Shown here piece by piece: positions 62,301 to 64,000 of a stretch of 64,000 nucleotides of DNA. The DNA comes from Montifringilla adamsi. Its lineage: Eukaryota; Chordata; Aves; Passeriformes; Passeridae. Both the position numbers and the translations under genes were made by a program. The notes under the pieces were generated by a model. It made no database searches, was not told the DNA's origin, and saw only the letters and a list, made by a program, of their open reading frames with translations. Each line of letters opens with the position of its first letter. The first letter of the stretch is position 1. The stretch lies in NCBI GenBank assembly GCA_017590115.1, contig JAGGNK010006335.1, positions 679,553 through 743,552 on the forward strand, in the 5' to 3' direction.

Positions 62301-64000
62301 GGTGCAACAGCTGAAGATTTTTTTTTAAGTTACTTAAATTCTTTTTATGGAGATCCACATGAAACTTTAATATACTTTGAATGTATCTGATGTGGTTGAT
62401 TAACGAATAAGAGAAGACAAGGAAAGTGGATGGACAGACACCTTTTTCTTTCTGTCCCCTTGGACTTGTGCATGTTTCTTATGTCATGATCATCAAAGGG
62501 TGTGTCCTTCAGGAGACCACAGAGATAATCACAGACAGTACAGCCAGCAGGCATCTTTGCAATGATCTTTTGGTGCTAGTGAACATCTGAAGTCTCGTGG
62601 TAAAAGCTGAGTTTGCTGGCATACTCAATACAGATGAATTGAGGAATGTTGTACTAAGATTTTGTTGGTTCAAAAAACCTTTTTAGAGTATCACAGTGTA
62701 AAACTTGTGTTTCCAGAGAAATTTGAACTATATCATATATAGGGATGCAAACAGCAAGAGACAGCTGTTGTGGCTGAGGGTTCATTCTCTACCCTAAAGG
62801 GCAAGATGTTGCATTTGCAAAACACAGCTTCCTTTTTTATATTTGGAAAGTTATGGCCTTATCTAAATAAATTTTCCCCTCCTGGTATTCATGGTTACAA
62901 TCTTTCTGTACTTCTGCTTCTCCAAGGAAGAGGGAAAAAACAGAAATCAGACTTTCTGTGGTGAGCTGATGTGCAGTCTGGGTGAATTGAGGTGTGTTCT
63001 AACAAGAGATTGAGTGTGGGGCACTGTAATAAGCGACTGCATTGATGTAACAAGGTGAGTGGAAAACAATATTGATAGGGAGTTCGGATTCATAGATGAT
63101 CAGCATTAGTGTGGACCAGATTCTGGGTGTTATCAAAATTTTAATAGTAGGCACTAAGGAAGGGCTAAAATAAGGCTGTTTTTTTGTCTGGTACACTTCA
63201 TGGAAGTCAAGCAACCCTTTAAGAAGGTTTCAGTACCTTGAGATGAGCTCTGTTAGTCAGAGCATGGTGCTAATAATGCCAGAGTTGTGGATTAGAACAC
63301 CATATAGGCCATTCATTTGGGCTTGTTGATCCTCTTGTGTGCCTTCCAACTCATAATATTCTGTGAGTCTGTGTCAGTAATAAGATGCTCCTTTTTTAAT
63401 CCTATTCTGCATTTTCAGGTTTGAATAATCCACTTTTTTTTTTTAATGTAATCTCCACACAGACAGTATTAAGGTTGTTGGGTAGAAAATCAAGTGCTTG
63501 TTTTGGTATGTCTGAGCAGGTATCGACATGGTCACGCGTTGGCCATGGTCAGCGTGTGTGACCCTGCGTGCTGCTCCAGGCAGACAGATGTCTGCTCACC
63601 CATGTTTGCATATTTACATTTCAGCACCTGCAAAACACGAATAAATGTTCCTTGCTGTAATCACAAGTTGACCTGTATCAAGTTAATAAAAAAGTTAACC
63701 TGTATCTACTGCAAGGATGACTTCAAATGTTTTGGTATACTCAGTGTGCAGAGTATTGCCGACAGATTTCTTTCTGGCAAATCACTAGTTTAGAGTTCTG
63801 TGCTGTGACCACTCATTTTATAATCTACTGTGTGGAAATAGTAACTGGTATGACTGAGCTTCCCTGTCTCTGTGAAATTCTCTACAGTAATGCTGCTAGT
63901 TGGTATTTTTTCTAGAGATTTTACCTCTTTTCAGGTATTTCTGAATGGCTTCCAGGTTTGTTATGGTGTTGTTCATATCAGTGTGACCAGGCAGATGAAA
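55855..64000 (+). other. Probable first intron of unidentified gene
   Basis: After the CpG island, sequence from about 56340 is AT-rich. I saw no exon with credible splice sites and conserved-looking coding sequence to the end. The only recognised element is the SINE at 63242-63375. T-rich stretches occur at 60083-60155 and 61888-61902. If the donor at 55855 is not used, this is simply intergenic. Confidence 0.4.
63242..63375 (+). mobile_element. tRNA-derived SINE with CR1 tail (TguSINE1-like)
   Basis: The head is a decayed tRNA-Ile-like body: GAGCTCTGTTAGTCAGAGCA (A-box region), then TGGTGCTAATAATGCCAGAG and GTTGTGGATTAGAACACCAT (mutated B box), then ATAGGCCATTCATTTGGGC. The tail, CCTTCCAACTCATAATATTC then TGTGAGTCTGTG, is CR1-like and explains mobilisation by CR1 reverse transcriptase. 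This architecture is that of the zebra-finch SINE. The B box is damaged, so it is not a working tRNA gene. Confidence 0.8.

Noticed and set aside
63242..63320. Functional tRNA-Ile gene
   Set aside because: The B box is mutated, the acceptor stem is not closed, and the sequence continues into a CR1 tail. It is a SINE.
1..64000. CRISPR arrays, operons, bacterial-type defence or phage systems
   Set aside because: No spaced direct-repeat array and no compact gene clusters. The splice sites, CpG islands and CR1/LTR repeats are those of a vertebrate nuclear genome.

Overview
The window looks like nuclear DNA of a bird, most likely a passerine. It is AT-rich and gene-poor, with CR1 LINE 3' ends (several carrying the usual bird 3' tail), several endogenous-retrovirus LTRs, and near the right end a degraded tRNA-headed, CR1-tailed SINE of the zebra-finch TguSINE1 type. 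Two CpG islands (about 35.9-37.1 kb and 55.3-56.3 kb) mark promoters. Almost all open frames are short chance ORFs in introns, intergenic DNA or repeats.

The one protein-coding gene I can identify is on the minus strand: the 5' part of diacylglycerol kinase theta (DGKQ). Exon 1 lies in the first CpG island and is partly hidden by a 783-base run of N. Exon 2 (13216-13295) and exon 3 (3850-3949) follow to the left. Splice phases match (1, then 0, then 1). The joined exons encode the first C1 zinc finger and the first half of the second. The remaining exons (rest of C1-2, C1-3, Ras-associating and catalytic domains) must lie beyond the left edge. Intron 1 is about 22.7 kb and intron 2 about 9.3 kb, both filled with ordinary noncoding DNA and repeats.

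From 37.1 to 55.3 kb is an intergenic region rich in mobile elements: CR1 fragments in both orientations, a solo LTR nested in a CR1 with a visible 4-bp target-site duplication, a long CR1 ORF1-like remnant, and an LTR pair at 46571-49399. Between those two LTRs is an intronless, broken antisense copy of GET4 (a subunit of the tail-anchored protein targeting complex). Processed pseudogenes are scarce in birds, so this is the most distinctive object here. Just right of it (49475-49977, minus) is a coding-like but interrupted segment that I do not recognise.

The second CpG island (55.3-56.3 kb) has a consensus plus-strand splice donor at 55855, suggesting a noncoding first exon of an unidentified gene whose first intron fills 55855-64000. 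I found no novel enzymatic, defence or CRISPR-like system. The unexplained structures are three near-perfect snap-back hairpins (2846-2905, 27224-27267, 33882-33920), the LTR/GET4 arrangement, and the unidentified coding-like remnants at 49-51.6 kb.
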